A stretch of 64,000 nucleotides of DNA from Archegozetes longisetosus (GCA_018873245.2 JAEMBT020000004.1:2218573-2282572), one strand, 5' to 3'. Shown: positions 11,095 to 22,816, counted from the stretch's first letter. Made by a program: numbers and translations. Notes: generated by a model not told the origin, from the sequence alone.

Positions 11095-12326
11095 TAGCAA
11101 TAGAGTACTATTACTTCATAAACTCTAGTTATTTCTATATTTAGCCAAATTTGTTATATGAAAAGTTTAAACGGTTGCCAGATGTTTATATGAACCTTTC
11201 GATAATAAAAAAACATATCTCGAGTTAACCTGTTTTTCAGATGCTGTTAAAACATCCAGTTTAGCCCATACAATGTTCATATAATAAAACTCAATATATG
11301 TTTAGTAACAAGTTGTAATTCATAAGCTTCATATTTAAGTTTTAATGAGATAAGTTTTTATAAAAATTTTTGAAACACAACCTTAAGTGCGTTTTACCTA
11401 TTTCATTGCTTTAAGAAATTGATGTTTTATTACCGGAGCATTCATATGTAAAGTTTTAACTTGTATTCAATTAGATAACTGTAATTTGCTTGCTGTTTCA
11501 AGCGCGTAATAGGCAATTTATTTGTTTCCTCAACAGTATGCTTCATATAAATTTCATTTTAACGAATTAAATTGAAATAATATTGACATTATATCTCAAA
11601 AATCAATAAATAAATCGAATATTTTTGAAAAGCATAAGTACTAGTTGCTATGGAATTTATACAATGTTATAAACTTTAAGATATACAAAAATACTAATTT
11701 CTCATACTAAATTTAGTTTATTACGTGAAATCAGAAATTTTTATTCTATTGGCAACTTTCAAATTTATACTTAAGCCTAAAAAGTATTGACTATTTTCAA
11801 GTATCAGAAACGGTCACTCAACAATTATGTCTCAGCTCACTAATCAAGATTTAATCATCAATGATACAGATTTATCACTTTATAAGTATCGACTTTTCTA
11901 TAAATTTGATTTAAACAATCAATTTGTTAGTCATAGACAAAGATTAGTTCAGAAGATTGAGTCGATAATTTTGGCTTTATATCAATTAATAAATTTCATA
12001 AGATATGGAATTTTTTACATCATTTCAAGTAATGAAAGATTTGACCTTCATTACTTCGATATTGTTCAATATTTTGGTGGAATCGCTAAATTATATTATG
12101 CGAGTGGAGTGTTGTTATCAATACTAACTTTCAGAATAATTCATATTCTAAATCACAGTCATATTAATGAGTACTTAGAAATATTAATGAATGGCTTAGA
12201 ATCATTCAAGTTCTTAAGGGTCACGAATTGTTTGAATCAATTGGATTTCATGATCAAAATCAAATCATTAGATATGTCCAGAAGATAAAGTCACTTAAAC
12301 GTTTTACTGAATTCTTAATTCGATCA
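11095..12326 (+). repeat. Right arm of the large inverted duplication (partner 1-955)
   Basis: Inverted copy of the left window edge. It contains the 5' flank and first 500 coding bases of a chemoreceptor. It differs from the left arm by a 14-bp extra segment near 12168-12181 and by scattered substitutions, mostly in the 5' flank. Confidence 0.88.
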
Positions 12327-13189
12327 ACTATTTCGTTGGCGATTCTGATGAATATAACGGTTCTATTCATTTATTTTGATTATTCTAATTTCATCAAATA
12401 TGGTATAATATCTGTAATAATTTACTTATCTTGGGCCTGGAATGTTTTAGTTACAATTCCGACCAGTTTTCTCTATTATTTCATAGTTTGTTACTCTTGC
12501 AAAATGAGATTCAAGTCATTCAATAAGTATTTATTATCGAGAGAAACTGATAAATTATTTTTCAATCATAAAGTTATCAATGAACTAATCAAAGATCATA
12601 ATAGTATTTGTTTGGATAATAATAGGCTTATAATAAATTTTGGCAAAAATATTACTTTGCATTTATTTATACTCTATTCCCACTGAATTTATTTGCGGTA
12701 CAACTACTATTTTTCGAGAAATTATTATTCACAGTTTTTTGTATCACATTATGCTTTGGTTTCGGAACAATGTTTACTCAATTGATGTTCAATTCTATCA
12801 CTGCCTCTATCAATAATGAAGCCTCGAAATCTTACAAATGTCTGCAAAAATTTTATCTTCATATGAATTATTCATTGAATATGAGTCTCAAAATAAAGGT
12901 ATTGAAATATATTTGATTAGAAAATCTTTTCTGAAGTATTGAAGCATTTATTTAGTTATTGAATGCTATGGAAAGAGTTAGTGATAAGAGATTTCTGATT
13001 GGATTCTCATGTGGTAATCACTTTACAATAACACCGATAATTGGACTCAAAGTAAATTAATTTTTCGGTAAAAGATATAACCATTTTAATTTTATGTATA
13101 TCTGATTGTATGAACAGATGTTGGTAATGTTCGCTCGATACTTTCTATTAATGCACAAGTTCGCGAATTCACTCGAAAGATTGGAATAG
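11827..13189 (+). pseudogene. 7TM chemoreceptor pseudogene, nearly full length
   Basis: The exon remnants run 11827-12898, 12956-13051 and 13118-13189, with GT-AG borders of matching phase. Exon 1 encodes MSQLTNQDLI... through several membrane segments but is broken twice. A 14-bp insertion near 12170 shifts the frame relative to the intact left-edge copy. A one-base change near 12669 shifts it again, so that LHLFILYSH ends at a stop while the homologous reading continues as LFPLNLFAVQLLF in the next frame. The last exons read LLNAMERVSDKRFLIGF and MLVMFARYFLLMHKFANSLE, the latter like the gustatory receptor C-terminal signature. The two frameshifts argue for a dead gene, unless either is an assembly error. 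Confidence 0.75.
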
Positions 13190-13696
13190 TTTTGCTGAAA
13201 AAATACACGATACTTTATTTTGAAATTTGAAAAAAATGAAATTGATGTCTTTTAGCCAAAATAAGCTGACACAAACTTCGTTCCTCAACTTTTCCAAACA
13301 TTTTATTTTCATTTGGCACATTTAAGTTGCAAAATAGATATAAAAAATTGTTTTAAGATTTTTAAAAATCAGATATTAAATTCTTTGGAAGTTGTAAGTT
13401 ATAAATTATGTTCAATTGTTTCTAATTTAGTAATCATTTCATATTTAAATCTAAAATTGCATTCTAAGTTTTTAAATTTTGATCAAAATATTTTACAATC
13501 CATATTTTTTCATAAAAATGTGTTTGCCTTATTTGTCCGACGCTTCTCACTAGTTTACAAGCTTGTGGCTAAACCGAAAAATTTTGAATAGTATCCTAAT
13601 ATTCGTCTCATATAATATCCGATCATTAAATGAAATAAAAGTGATTCTTCATTATAATATTTTAGTTCATAAAGCTACGACTTAAAATATTCATTA
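13190..13696. other. Downstream of chemoreceptor relic, no feature recognised
   Basis: Very AT-rich. A 92-codon frame at 13313-13591 is low-complexity (Asn, Lys, Leu, Phe, Ile) with no motif and is not called. Confidence 0.35.
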
Positions 13697-14444
13697 AAGA
13701 GGTTGTCCGGAGGTCCTATGGGGAGTTGGCCCCCTGTGAAATTTATCATGTTATATATCAATCGAAAGCTCTCGTCGAGATGAGCAAATGTTTTTCTGGT
13801 CAGATTGAAATTGGTCCATAGGTTTAAAATTTATAAGCAAAAAACCGTTTACATTGGATATATGGGGAATTGTGTTACATCTTTGTAAAACCTTATGAGT
13901 CATATATCATTAGAAAGCTATTAAACTGAAATCATTAGTTTTTATCAGCTAAAATGTTATTGCTTTTCTACTTAATACGATGATTACTCTTACATATGTA
14001 AAAAGTTTTCGCCGATTTTCGACCCTTAATACATATTGTTACGAGTAGAACTTTTTGGGTTATCATACTATGTTATGCACTACTACAAAAGCATTAATGA
14101 GCTATTCCTAACGATATGTATCAAGCGTCGAGTTTAACGATTAAAGATTTTCAATCTTTAGCAAACTCACTCAAAAACAACAAAACGTGAGTTTCATTCT
14201 ATCGTTGAATACACTTGGTTGCTTTGGCTCAACATACCAAATCTCATAATCCTATGTTTAATAGTTTTAGAGTTATAAGCTCCCAAAGTTTTAATGATTT
14301 TTGGGTTTTACACTATCTGACATGAGATATGAAAAAACTGAGATGCTATTATACTTCATTGGACCACCTTTATGTATTGGTAAAGTCACCATGTCCGAAC
14401 GCCACCGGGAGTCAACTCACTATGGATGTCCGGACAAGCTCTTT
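13697..14444. repeat. DNA-transposon-like element with inverted ends
   Basis: The ends AGAGGTTGTCCGGAGGTCC (13698) and, read inward from 14442, AGAGCTTGTCCGGACATCC match. The match continues through a diverged GAGTTG block. The interior is AT-rich with no transposase. No clean target duplication was seen. Confidence 0.55.
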
Positions 14445-15099
14445 TACGAATGTTTTAGTTTATTACAGAAAATACAAAATAAACTTTATGCGACAACGCT
14501 AATTAAAACTGGTAATTAAAACTAGTTTATTCAAAGTTTCTCAATTATGATTGAATAAGCTTATAAAATTTCATTCCATATAACTTAAAATTTATAAAAC
14601 GTTTTTGAGAAAGATGTCTGTGTCAATGAGTTAAGATTCAAGCATCAATCACATTGATTTATCATTTATAATACTCTTTTCTATATTCGATATAAGCAAT
14701 GGATATGCCTGGAAAAGACAAAAACTTCTTCAAATAACAAAATTCAATATTTGGAGTATCTTTTTAATTTTAATTTAATATTTCTTATTTGATTAATAGA
14801 TTTATCTCGATAGATGAAAACGCTCTTTATCACCTCGTTGTTATTGACTTTTTTGAGGGAATCACAAAATCTTATTGCTTTAAGGTAATATTTTCTTTAA
14901 CGCTCTGTTTCTAAACCTTTCACATCCTAAATGAAAGATAAGTCGGTCATTATTAACATCATAATATTTATTATCAAAGTACAAAATTGGATGAGAAAGC
15001 ATTTAGAATTTCTTAAAAATAATGATCAATTATTAAAGAGATCTTCAAAATACATATTAACACTTCGTCCGAATTTCTCGATTTCTTATAACCCCTAAG
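14445..15099. other. Intergenic, no feature recognised
   Basis: AT-rich. No coding frame, repeat or RNA gene could be supported. Confidence 0.35.
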
Positions 15100-15540
15100 A
15101 TATGAATTTTAGATTTTCAAAAATTTCTCTTAGATATGATGCGCCAAGAGATCAGCACAATATTTGAGAACAATGAAGGCCATAAGCATGTAAAACTCAT
15201 CCTCTAACTTTTGAGCTGGGTTTCTTGGGGCGCCATATCTAAAAAAATTTTTGAAAATTTATTTCTACTATAAAATCAAGTACAATAAACATATAAAATA
15301 TTTTTTTGCAGAGTAATATTTGAATAATAAAACTTTTAGTGAAAAATTTCTTGAAAATCTCCAAAGGTTCTCTAGTAATGAAATTTTTAATTTTTGAAAA
15401 ACCTTAGAATCATTAAGAGGGATCAGGAATCAAGGTCATAAGCGAGATCATATATTATTTTCAGCCTATCACTTAATATAAGGGGTGTCAAATGAATCCA
15501 TATTTGGGGGTCGAGTTCTAAGGGACTGAGAAATTCTTCT
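15100..15540 (+). repeat. Dispersed repeat, inverted partner at 27230-27690
   Basis: Read against the reverse complement of 27230-27690, the order of blocks is the same: GCCATAT-TTTTTGAAAATTT, a TTAGTGAAAAA segment, a stretch around AAGGTCATAAGC, then GGGGTCGAGTTCTAAGGG facing GGGGCCGAGGTCTATGGG. The copies are diverged. A small hairpin at 15112-15262 lies at the left end. The family was not recognised. Confidence 0.6.
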
Positions 15541-15600
15541 TATGCATAATATGTGCACGAAACTTGCGCAAAGCTTTTATATTAGTTAACTTTTAACCTG

Positions 15601-16039
15601 AAGTTATGACCAGAGAAACCCAAAATAGGTTAAAAATAGGTAAAATCATGAAATAGTGAAACAAATCCTCATACTAATTGTTCAAGTTTTTATCAGAAAA
15701 CAATCAAATGACTAAACACTAAATGAATCGTTACTTTTAATACATATTAAGGTTTCAATACATTACTCACACATATGTCAAAAAATTTAATTTATATTTT
15801 TAAACAATGAATATCACTATTTAAAACACGTTTATTTATTTATTTACTTATGTAGTGTTATGTTATGCTTTTATAATTTTTGTAAATTGTTATTCAAAGT
15901 TGAAAAAAACTTAAGAGATAACCAAAACTACTCATTTGATAATTTTTGATAAAAACTTGAACAATTAGTATGAGGGTTTGTTTCACTATTTCATGATTTT
16001 ACCTATTTTTAACCTACTTTGGGTTTCTCTGGTTATGAC
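15601..16039. repeat. Foldback element with arms of about 105 bases
   Basis: CCAGAGAAACCCAAAATAGG (about 15611) faces the near-complement CCTACTTTGGGTTTCTCTGG (about 16012), and GAAACAAATCCTCATACTAA faces its complement near 15968. The arms are well matched, so the insertion is fairly young. The core is AT-rich and non-coding. Confidence 0.8.
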
Positions 16040-16243
16040 TCATAGTCTCGTGCTCAGTCTTTCAAATACAGCTTAAATTAAAGATAATTAGTCCATTTAT
16101 AAGTTTCATAATACAAAATGTAAACATTTTTCTGAGCTTTCAAACCTTCCTTGTCAGTATTTTTTGCCATATTATTGTTTCGTATTATTGGAGAATCTGA
16201 TTTAGCACATTCATCAATAATATATGACTGAGTAGAGAATAAC

Positions 16244-16377
16244 ATATGAAGAGTTTATTTCCATGAGGGTTTAAGTGCCTGTATTATAACATCTGTTAAT
16301 TTGAGCGCCTACTGTGATCTTTACAGAACTTTATAATATAGGCACTTAAGCCCTTTTGGAAATAAACTCTTCATATA
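16244..16377. repeat. Short hairpin MITE
   Basis: ATATGAAGAGTTTATTTCC at the left end faces GGAAATAAACTCTTCATAT at the right, with arms of about 48 bases and a loop of about 35 bases. Confidence 0.75.
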
Positions 16378-16614
16378 CGAGTACAGAATCTGAGTTTTCA
16401 ATAGTGCTGAAACGCGTGACACTAGTTTCATATAAAACACAGCGTATGTTACATATGTCACACATTCTGAAAATTCAGTTTATAGTGTGTTATCCAGAAC
16501 TCAGTCACTTATATCATTAGTAATCATTGAAAAAGTATTCTCTAAAAAATTTCGTTGGCTAAACTGTTAGATATCACAATAGAATTTGTTCGAACATCGA
16601 AAATTAGACTGAAT

Positions 16615-17095
16615 TATGTCAAAATTATTACTTTGCATATTTATCCTATTCCCACTCAATTTATTTAGATTACAACCACTTCTATTCGGGCTATTATTCA
16701 CAGCTCTTTGTCTAGGCTTGTTTTTGTTTCGAAACAATCATTTCTTAATTGATGTTCAATTCAATGACTATTTCTGTCAATTTCTATGAAGAAATTTTTT
16801 CTTCATTTAATTTATTTACAGAATAAAATCCCGAAATGAACTTTAGATAAGCTATTGTTTCCCTTATTCTTTTTAAATACATTATTGATTTTGTTCTTTT
16901 TGCCTGAAAGCTATTGAATTCTGTGAAAAGAATAAGTGACAGGTTTTAATTAAATTGCCTCATGGAAATCAGTTGATTATTACAAGTTTAATTGCATTCA
17001 AAATAAATCAATTTCTGTCTTCAAAATGCTTTGTTATTGACATTGTTTGTCGAACAATGAGATGCCAGTAATATTTGTACTAATTCCATATAACT
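16615..17095 (+). pseudogene. Chemoreceptor relic, 3' exons only
   Basis: The segment starting at 16619 (AAATTATTACTTTGCATATT) matches 12650-12795 of the chemoreceptor pseudogene and reads LLLCIFILFPLNLFRLQPLL before decaying. Downstream, 16916-17011 resembles the next exon (AATTCTGTGAAAAGAATAAG against AATGCTATGGAAAGAGTTAG) with stops and frameshifts. The last exon is barely recognisable near 17050. No 5' half is present here. Confidence 0.6.
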
Positions 17096-17519
17096 TCGTA
17101 AGTTTGCAAACGCATTTGGGTCATTATAGTTATATGACAAGAATACTTAGAAAAGTAATACAATAATATCGCGATATAGTAAACCTGTGAATGTTGATTG
17201 TGAAGCTTTGTTATAGTGAATGTTAATTACTGATTTGAGCGATTGACCACATCGAGGTATTACTTTAACCAAAATAATATACAGAAATTGAATCGAATTT
17301 CTACAAATTTTTCTATGCTTAAGAAGTTTCATGTTCTGAAAGTTTGGTTAATGATCTACTAAAGAACGTAATATTCCACTTGTTATTCTAAATTGAACCG
17401 ATGTGTTTTTATTTGTTTGCTCACTTTCTTTATTTAATTTATAATTTGTTCCGTGTCATATTTGCTGTTAAATCAAACTCTAAGATTCAGATTGTGGTCC
17501 AATAAGGTCATTATACAGC

Positions 17520-18058
17520 CAAATTCATAGCTATGACCACTTTTGTATTGCTATAACCGAGAAGTGTGTGCAGGCTATAGACTTGTCAGTACTCTAACCG
17601 AATTGAGCAAAGATTGAACCGGTCTGAATACGAATACTCAGTTTTCCACACATAACTTAAACATTGAGTGTCAATTTTCATAATTGTTCTAATATTGCAT
17701 TTTTCTATACTAATTAATTGACTCAAATTATTTAAATAAACATACTTATAAACACTTAAAAATATCTAAATGTAAAATATTCCGAAGCAATGGATGCAAT
17801 ACTGTTGTGAGAAAACTTGAAAAATTTTAAAATATGCTCACTTAAGTTGAATTCAATAAGATCAATTAGTCTGTATAGAAAAACAACATAAAAATTATCA
17901 ATATTAACGCTCAATTTGAAGTGCACATGGCGAACCAAGTATTCGCATTCAAACCGGTTGAATCTCTGATCAATTCGGGTAGAGCTTCACAAGTCTATAG
18001 CCTGCACACACTTTCAGGTTATAGCAGTGCTAAAAGTGATTACAGCTATCAATATTTG
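17520..18058. repeat. Foldback element with arms of about 160 bases
   Basis: TATAACCGAGAAGTGTGTGC (about 17559) faces GCACACACTTTCAGGTTATA (about 18004). The pairing continues inward through GGCTATAGACTTGT and GAACCGGT blocks to about 17680 and 17900. A 60-codon minus frame inside is non-coding by-product. Confidence 0.75.
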
Positions 18059-18243
18059 ATGTAGTTTTATCCTATCAATAAATTCCTACCAACTCTCGTA
18101 TTCGATCGATACTAATCTATAAATATTTTTTTCACTTCAAGTTTGACTCAACTCAAACAAAAATATAGTTTCAAAATAAGTCATTTAGACATAAAATCAG
18201 CTTTTACAAACTGCATAGCTTTATGAATAATAATAATAATAGT

Positions 18244-19589
18244 CAGTGATGCTCAACGCTCGAGCGTTTGGCGCTCGGTAGCGAGCGCGAACGTCGAGCG
18301 TTCTAATTTTGCCGAGCGTGAGTGGACGCTCGAGCGTCTTACCCCCGAGCGCCGAGCGCGAGCGTTGAGCGTCAAGTCTTAGTACGTATTAAGGCTGTGC
18401 CAACTACCATGAGTAGTCGGTTAGTAGTCGGGTAACTACTGACTACCGACTTCATAAAATATCCGGTAGTCACTCATTAATGATTACTCATTCATTGGCG
18501 GTTACTCATAAGTAATCACGACTCCTTATGTAAATGTTTTTATGATAATTATCGTATAAGTCCTAATGATGAACACGGAAACTGATTTTCTTATCTATAA
18601 AGATTACGTCAACTGAAAATTAAAATCCGGGTGATATTAAAACTCATTATTAGAAATTTCACAATTAGTAATTACTATTCTCTTCACAAATCTTGTCAAT
18701 TACTTCATTAATTGTTAATTCATTAATGAAACTTGTCAAGTATTTTACAAATTTTATTGTTAAACTGTCTTTTATATTTTCTAGTGAATAAAACTCAATA
18801 CATAAATACTCGCATTCAATGAGTTGTAAGTAATTTTGAAAACCCGTGGCTACCTGAAAATACCCATGACTACTCGTTAATAAATGATACTCGTAGATGT
18901 GATCATAGTCAGGAAAATAGTCATGACTACTGACTACTTTTGGTAAAGTAATGGGTGACTACTTTCTGGCACCGGCCCAGCCTAGTACGTATTTTCCATA
19001 TTAGAAATACAGTATAGATATTTTTTAATACAAAAAGTTAGATTTTACTAAATATAAATTTTTACATAAAATTTATGACTTATTCTGTTTTAAAGAGTTT
19101 ACACAGAATCTTTTGAGTCTGAAACTAATTGTGTTCGCATATCTTCAATATAAACAATTTATTTATAGGGAAAACAGTATAACTTTGCAATTTTTGAACA
19201 TTGTAACCGGTAATGTTTATAATCAACTGTATTAATCTCTTGAATATAGTGTTGAATAAGGAGCTCTAAAAATTGCAAAGTTATACTGATGTATCTATAT
19301 ATGATATCAGCTTTTGAACCAAAGTATTTGTTTGAATGGTTTTCAATGAGTGAGTATCATATTTATGAAATTTACATACAAATAAAGTTATAGCTTTAAA
19401 AAATAATTTTGTGTAAAAAAACCTTTCAATTCATAGACTTTGCTTATTTGACGCTCGGTAAACGCTCGGCGCTCGAGCGCCTCGAAAAAGTGAGCGCCGA
19501 GCGTTTCATTTTCCCCGAGCGTTAGCGCGAGCGCCGAGCGCCAATTTCTGACCGAGCGCGAGCGTGAGCGTCGAGCGTGTGCATCACTG
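18244..19589. mobile_element. hAT-like non-autonomous element with 8-bp target duplication
   Basis: The ends are CAGTGATGCTC on the left and, read inward, CAGTGATGCACACGCTCG on the right. The same 8 bases ATAATAGT lie directly outside at 18236-18243 and 19590-19597. An 8-bp duplication plus CAGTGATG ends fits the hAT superfamily. The first and last 130 bases are packed with GAGCG/CGCTC units in both orientations, giving CpG-rich ends on an AT-rich core. No transposase frame was found. A second element (18391-18982) is inserted in it, and a small inverted repeat (19174-19288, ends CAGTATAACTTTGCAATTTT) lies in its right half. Confidence 0.85.
18391..18982. mobile_element. Nested element with TAGTACGTATT direct repeats
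   Basis: The 11-base sequence TAGTACGTATT occurs directly before (18380-18390) and directly after (18983-18993). The ends are loosely inverted (GGCTGTGCC against GGCTGGGCC, then GTAGTC-rich stretches on both sides). Many short TAGTAGTC/GACTACT units crowd the outer 150 bases. It inserted into the hAT-like element, so it is younger. Confidence 0.65.
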
Positions 19590-20569
19590 ATAATAGTATT
19601 ATTGCGATCTTTAAATTGTTATCTACTCTACTTCGTGACATTAGATTAAATTCGTAGTTTAAACTGAATATAAATTAGTTTTTTAGAAACTTTGCTATAA
19701 ATGTTTAAAACCAACAATAGTTTAGATTTAAAGACTATTTACGCTATGATGTCAGGAAATTACATGAATTCTATGAGAAATACCTAAAAGGTTATGACCG
19801 TACAAATCAAATAATTAGCATTTATTCAAACAACAATTTGTATTTCAACTTATATTTCAATTTCAATTGATATTCCGTTTTGTGCGATCAGAAATATCTA
19901 GATTTACTTGAAGTGTGAGAAAATATGGCTCTGATTTCGGAACAACAGCCTTAGCAAAATGCATAAAAATCAAACAGAGATAACTTACAAATTACAAGTT
20001 AACATGTATTCAACATTTCAGTCGTCAGTATTCTAATAAATGAAAATGTTTTAGAAACATTAGCCTCAATGTAAACAACTCTTATTAGCCATATATATGT
20101 ATCTATCGTTTAAGTGTCAGAGTTTTTATCACGAAATTAATCAAAAACAAAACTTTGTAATATAATTATAATAAATAGATCTTTTTACCTAACTTCGATG
20201 TTTCATTTTTATTCATTTCTGGTTTTATTTTTCGATCAAACAATTGATGTAACTAAACTTCAGTTTTAGGAATAGGAACAGAATCTATTCAATGCAAACA
20301 ATCATAAAAATTCACCCATTTTGCAATTTATTCGGAATATATTTCAGAATTTTTTTGCATATCAAAAGATCTAGAAACGGGTAAATAATTATCATATGCT
20401 TGAGGAATATCTTTAGAGAATATTCTTCACAATTAAAGTGGTTTTTGACTAAAGTTAAATCAATACAGCAATCGTTCAAAATTATGAGTTTGGATCAAAC
20501 TTAAAGATTATTTGAGAAATAATTTGTTTTTTCTACTTTAAGCCAAACCTGAGGCCGTTCTTCCGAAAT

Positions 20570-22141
20570 CTAAGCCATGTGTCGAATAATCAAAATCTAG
20601 TCATCTATAACATAGATTCACCACTTCATAATTATTGGTTTTTCTATAGACTTGATTTGAACAATAGATTTGTTCGTGAAAAGCAAACATTTTTTCAAAA
20701 AATTAAATAAACTATAATAAGCATTTACTTATTTGTTGGTATTGAACGTGATGCGCTTTATTTCATAAGTTCAAACAATGGAAGACTATCCATATTACTT
20801 TGATATTGTCCAATATTTTGGTGGAATCACTCAATTCCTTCGCGTTATTGAGATATTCACTTATATACTAGTTTTGAGAGTATTCTTAGTGATAAATGAG
20901 AGTCATATCAATAATTACAATTGGCTTAAAAAATCACACTATTATTCGTGTTCTTTGGTGGTTTACATATTGTAAGATGTAGTTTTCTAACCGTTATTTT
21001 GGGCCTAGTTCAATTGTCCACTATCTTGACTGTAATTGATTTCAGTTTTGTTCATTACCTCAAAGTTTGTTATTACTAAAGTTACTAAAAACGGGAATAT
21101 CCTATTTTTGTTGATGTCAGAAAATGATCAGAAATAGACATGAGGACACCTAATGAGTCCATAATTGTCGAAAATAAGTATTTCGATAATTATGGACTCA
21201 TTAGGTGTCCTCATGTCTATTTCTGATCATTTTCTGACATCAACAAAATAGATATTCCTGCGTCTTTAGTTATTACTGTAGAATAAGATTCGAGTAATTC
21301 AATAATAAACTATTGTCTGAGGTGACATATGCGCATTTTTCAAATATAAACCTATTGACCAAATTGTCAAACATCATAACAAAATATGTTCAGATATAGA
21401 GTTTAACCATTTTTGGCAAAAATACACTCATTTACACTCTAATTGCCCTCAATTTGCTTGTATTACAACTGAACGCGAGAAATGAAGAAATGCCTTAACA
21501 TAAAGACTACGAATATGTATAAATAGTCCTAAAATTGAATTAATCATAATTGAATGCATTGGAATCTGATAATGAAAAGTGAAATTTTATTTTGACTCAA
21601 TGTTTTCGAACTTATTAGAGTAAAAGTACGAGTCTTTCATTTATGACTATATAGCAAATTATGCTTTTTTCGTAATTCGTTTTTATTGGAACTTATGTTT
21701 AAACTCATTCCTACAAAGTTTGATAGCGTAATGATATGAACTTGAAGTTTGAATGTTTTGTTATATTTTTCACTCGTCAGTCTAATAATACCTTATCTTA
21801 TATTGAAGTTTAAGAGTTGAAAAAGAGAACCTTTAAACTTTGAATTAATAAGTTGTTGTTTGCATAAACAGTAAAAATTGTTTTATTATGTGTGCCCTTC
21901 ATTACTAAGGCTTTTCTTCATTTGTCGCGTTCAACTATTGTTTTTATAACAACTGTTATTTTTTGTATTTTGTGCAATGTTTTGCTTTTGTTTCTGAACA
22001 ATGTCCTCCATGTCCTCCCAATTGATGATCAAATTAATCACTGCTTTCTATCAATATCGAAACTTCGAAATCATATAAAACTTTACAAAAATTTGATGCG
22101 CACATCAATTATTCAATGGATAAGAGTCGCAAAATAAAAGT
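20570..22141 (+). pseudogene. Chemoreceptor relic interrupted by MITEs
   Basis: Segments matching the 11827 copy occur in order but in several frames. At about 20640 it reads FFYRLDLNNRFVREKQ. At 20778-20940 it reads YPYYFDIVQYFGGITQFL and INESHINNYNWLKK. At 21395-21475 there is a piece like the LFPLNLFAVQ region. At about 21930-22137 there is a piece matching the LMFNSITAS...LKIK end of exon 1. Stops and frameshifts separate them, and a hairpin MITE (21080-21274) and unrelated sequence lie between. The right end is cut by the MITE at 22150. Confidence 0.7.
21080..21274. mobile_element. Near-perfect hairpin MITE
   Basis: Arms of about 80 bases are almost identical: GATCAGAAATAGACATGAGG faces CCTCATGTCTATTTCTGATC, with only a few bases in the loop. 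The outer ends read TTACTAAAAACGGGAATATC against TAACTAAAGACGCAGGAATA. It sits inside a chemoreceptor relic. The high arm identity suggests a recent insertion. Confidence 0.85.
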
Positions 22142-22149
22142 ACGTTTGA

Positions 22150-22816
22150 GGGGCTATACTTCGGTATATGGCCAGCAAGCTTTTGAAAGAAAAAGTATCT
22201 CAAATGATAGTACTCGAAGAGCTGATTCCAGTGATATATGTCTTTGTTATCGGAAATGAGCCATTGAGGAGATATCGGCTCAAGAAGTCAATGAATTCCC
22301 ATAGACGTAATGTTAAAAATTTTTAGGTTTTTTTTACCATTACGTCTATGGGAATTCATTGATTTTGATGTTTAGGTTAGGTTAGTTTATATTAGGTTAG
22401 GTTATGTTAAGTCAGGTTAGGTTAGGTTATGATTGGTTAGGTTAGGTCAGATTAGGTTAGTTTAGGTATTTTTGATAATATCTCATTACAGGAGTCTGAA
22501 AAGCGTCCTTTCGAGGCTAGGTAGTCTAGACTGGTGTCATTCGATTTAGCTCATCATGCATAGTTAATAGGGCAGGGTACTATAGGGTAGGAGGCAACAT
22601 CAAAATCAATGATTACCCATAGACGTAATGGTAAAAAAAAAACTAAAAATTTTTAACATTACGTCTATGGGAATTCATTGACTTCTTGAGCCGATATCTC
22701 CGCAATGGGTCATTTCGAGAACAATGACACATATAGTTCGAATTAGCTCTTCGAGTACTATTATTTGCTACACTTGTTATTTCAAAAGCTTGCTGGCCAT
22801 ATACCGAAGTATCCCC
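22150..22816. mobile_element. MITE with 37-bp terminal inverted repeats and GTTTGA target duplication
   Basis: The ends GGGGCTATACTTCGGTATAT and, inward from the right, GGGGATACTTCGGTATATGG are inverted repeats. GTTTGA lies directly outside on both sides (22144-22149 and 22817-22822). Inside are two further hairpins built on CATTACGTCTATGGGAATTC, one in each arm. The centre holds TTAGG-like repeats. It inserted into the tail of a chemoreceptor relic. The superfamily is not certain; the 6-bp duplication does not fit hAT (8), Tc1 (TA) or piggyBac (TTAA). Confidence 0.82.
22371..22468 (+). repeat. Interstitial TTAGG-type repeats
   Basis: About 100 bases of imperfect GGTTA/TTAGG units (with GTTTA, GTTAT and GTCAG variants). 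TTAGG is the common arthropod telomere unit. Here it fills the core of a MITE, so it is more likely captured or expanded inside the element than a telomere fusion. A short stretch of the same kind lies at about 23951-23962. Confidence 0.65.

Noticed and set aside
13313..13591. 92-codon frame downstream of the chemoreceptor relic
   Set aside because: Low-complexity composition, no motif, and expected by chance in such AT-rich sequence.
18244..18380. GAGCG arrays considered as a CRISPR-like or minisatellite array
   Set aside because: Unit spacing is irregular, units occur in both orientations, there are no uniform spacers, and the arrays sit exactly at the ends of a hAT-like element.
22371..22468. 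TTAGG repeats as evidence of a telomere or chromosome fusion
   Set aside because: The repeats are imperfect and lie inside a MITE with intact ends and target duplication, which explains their presence better.
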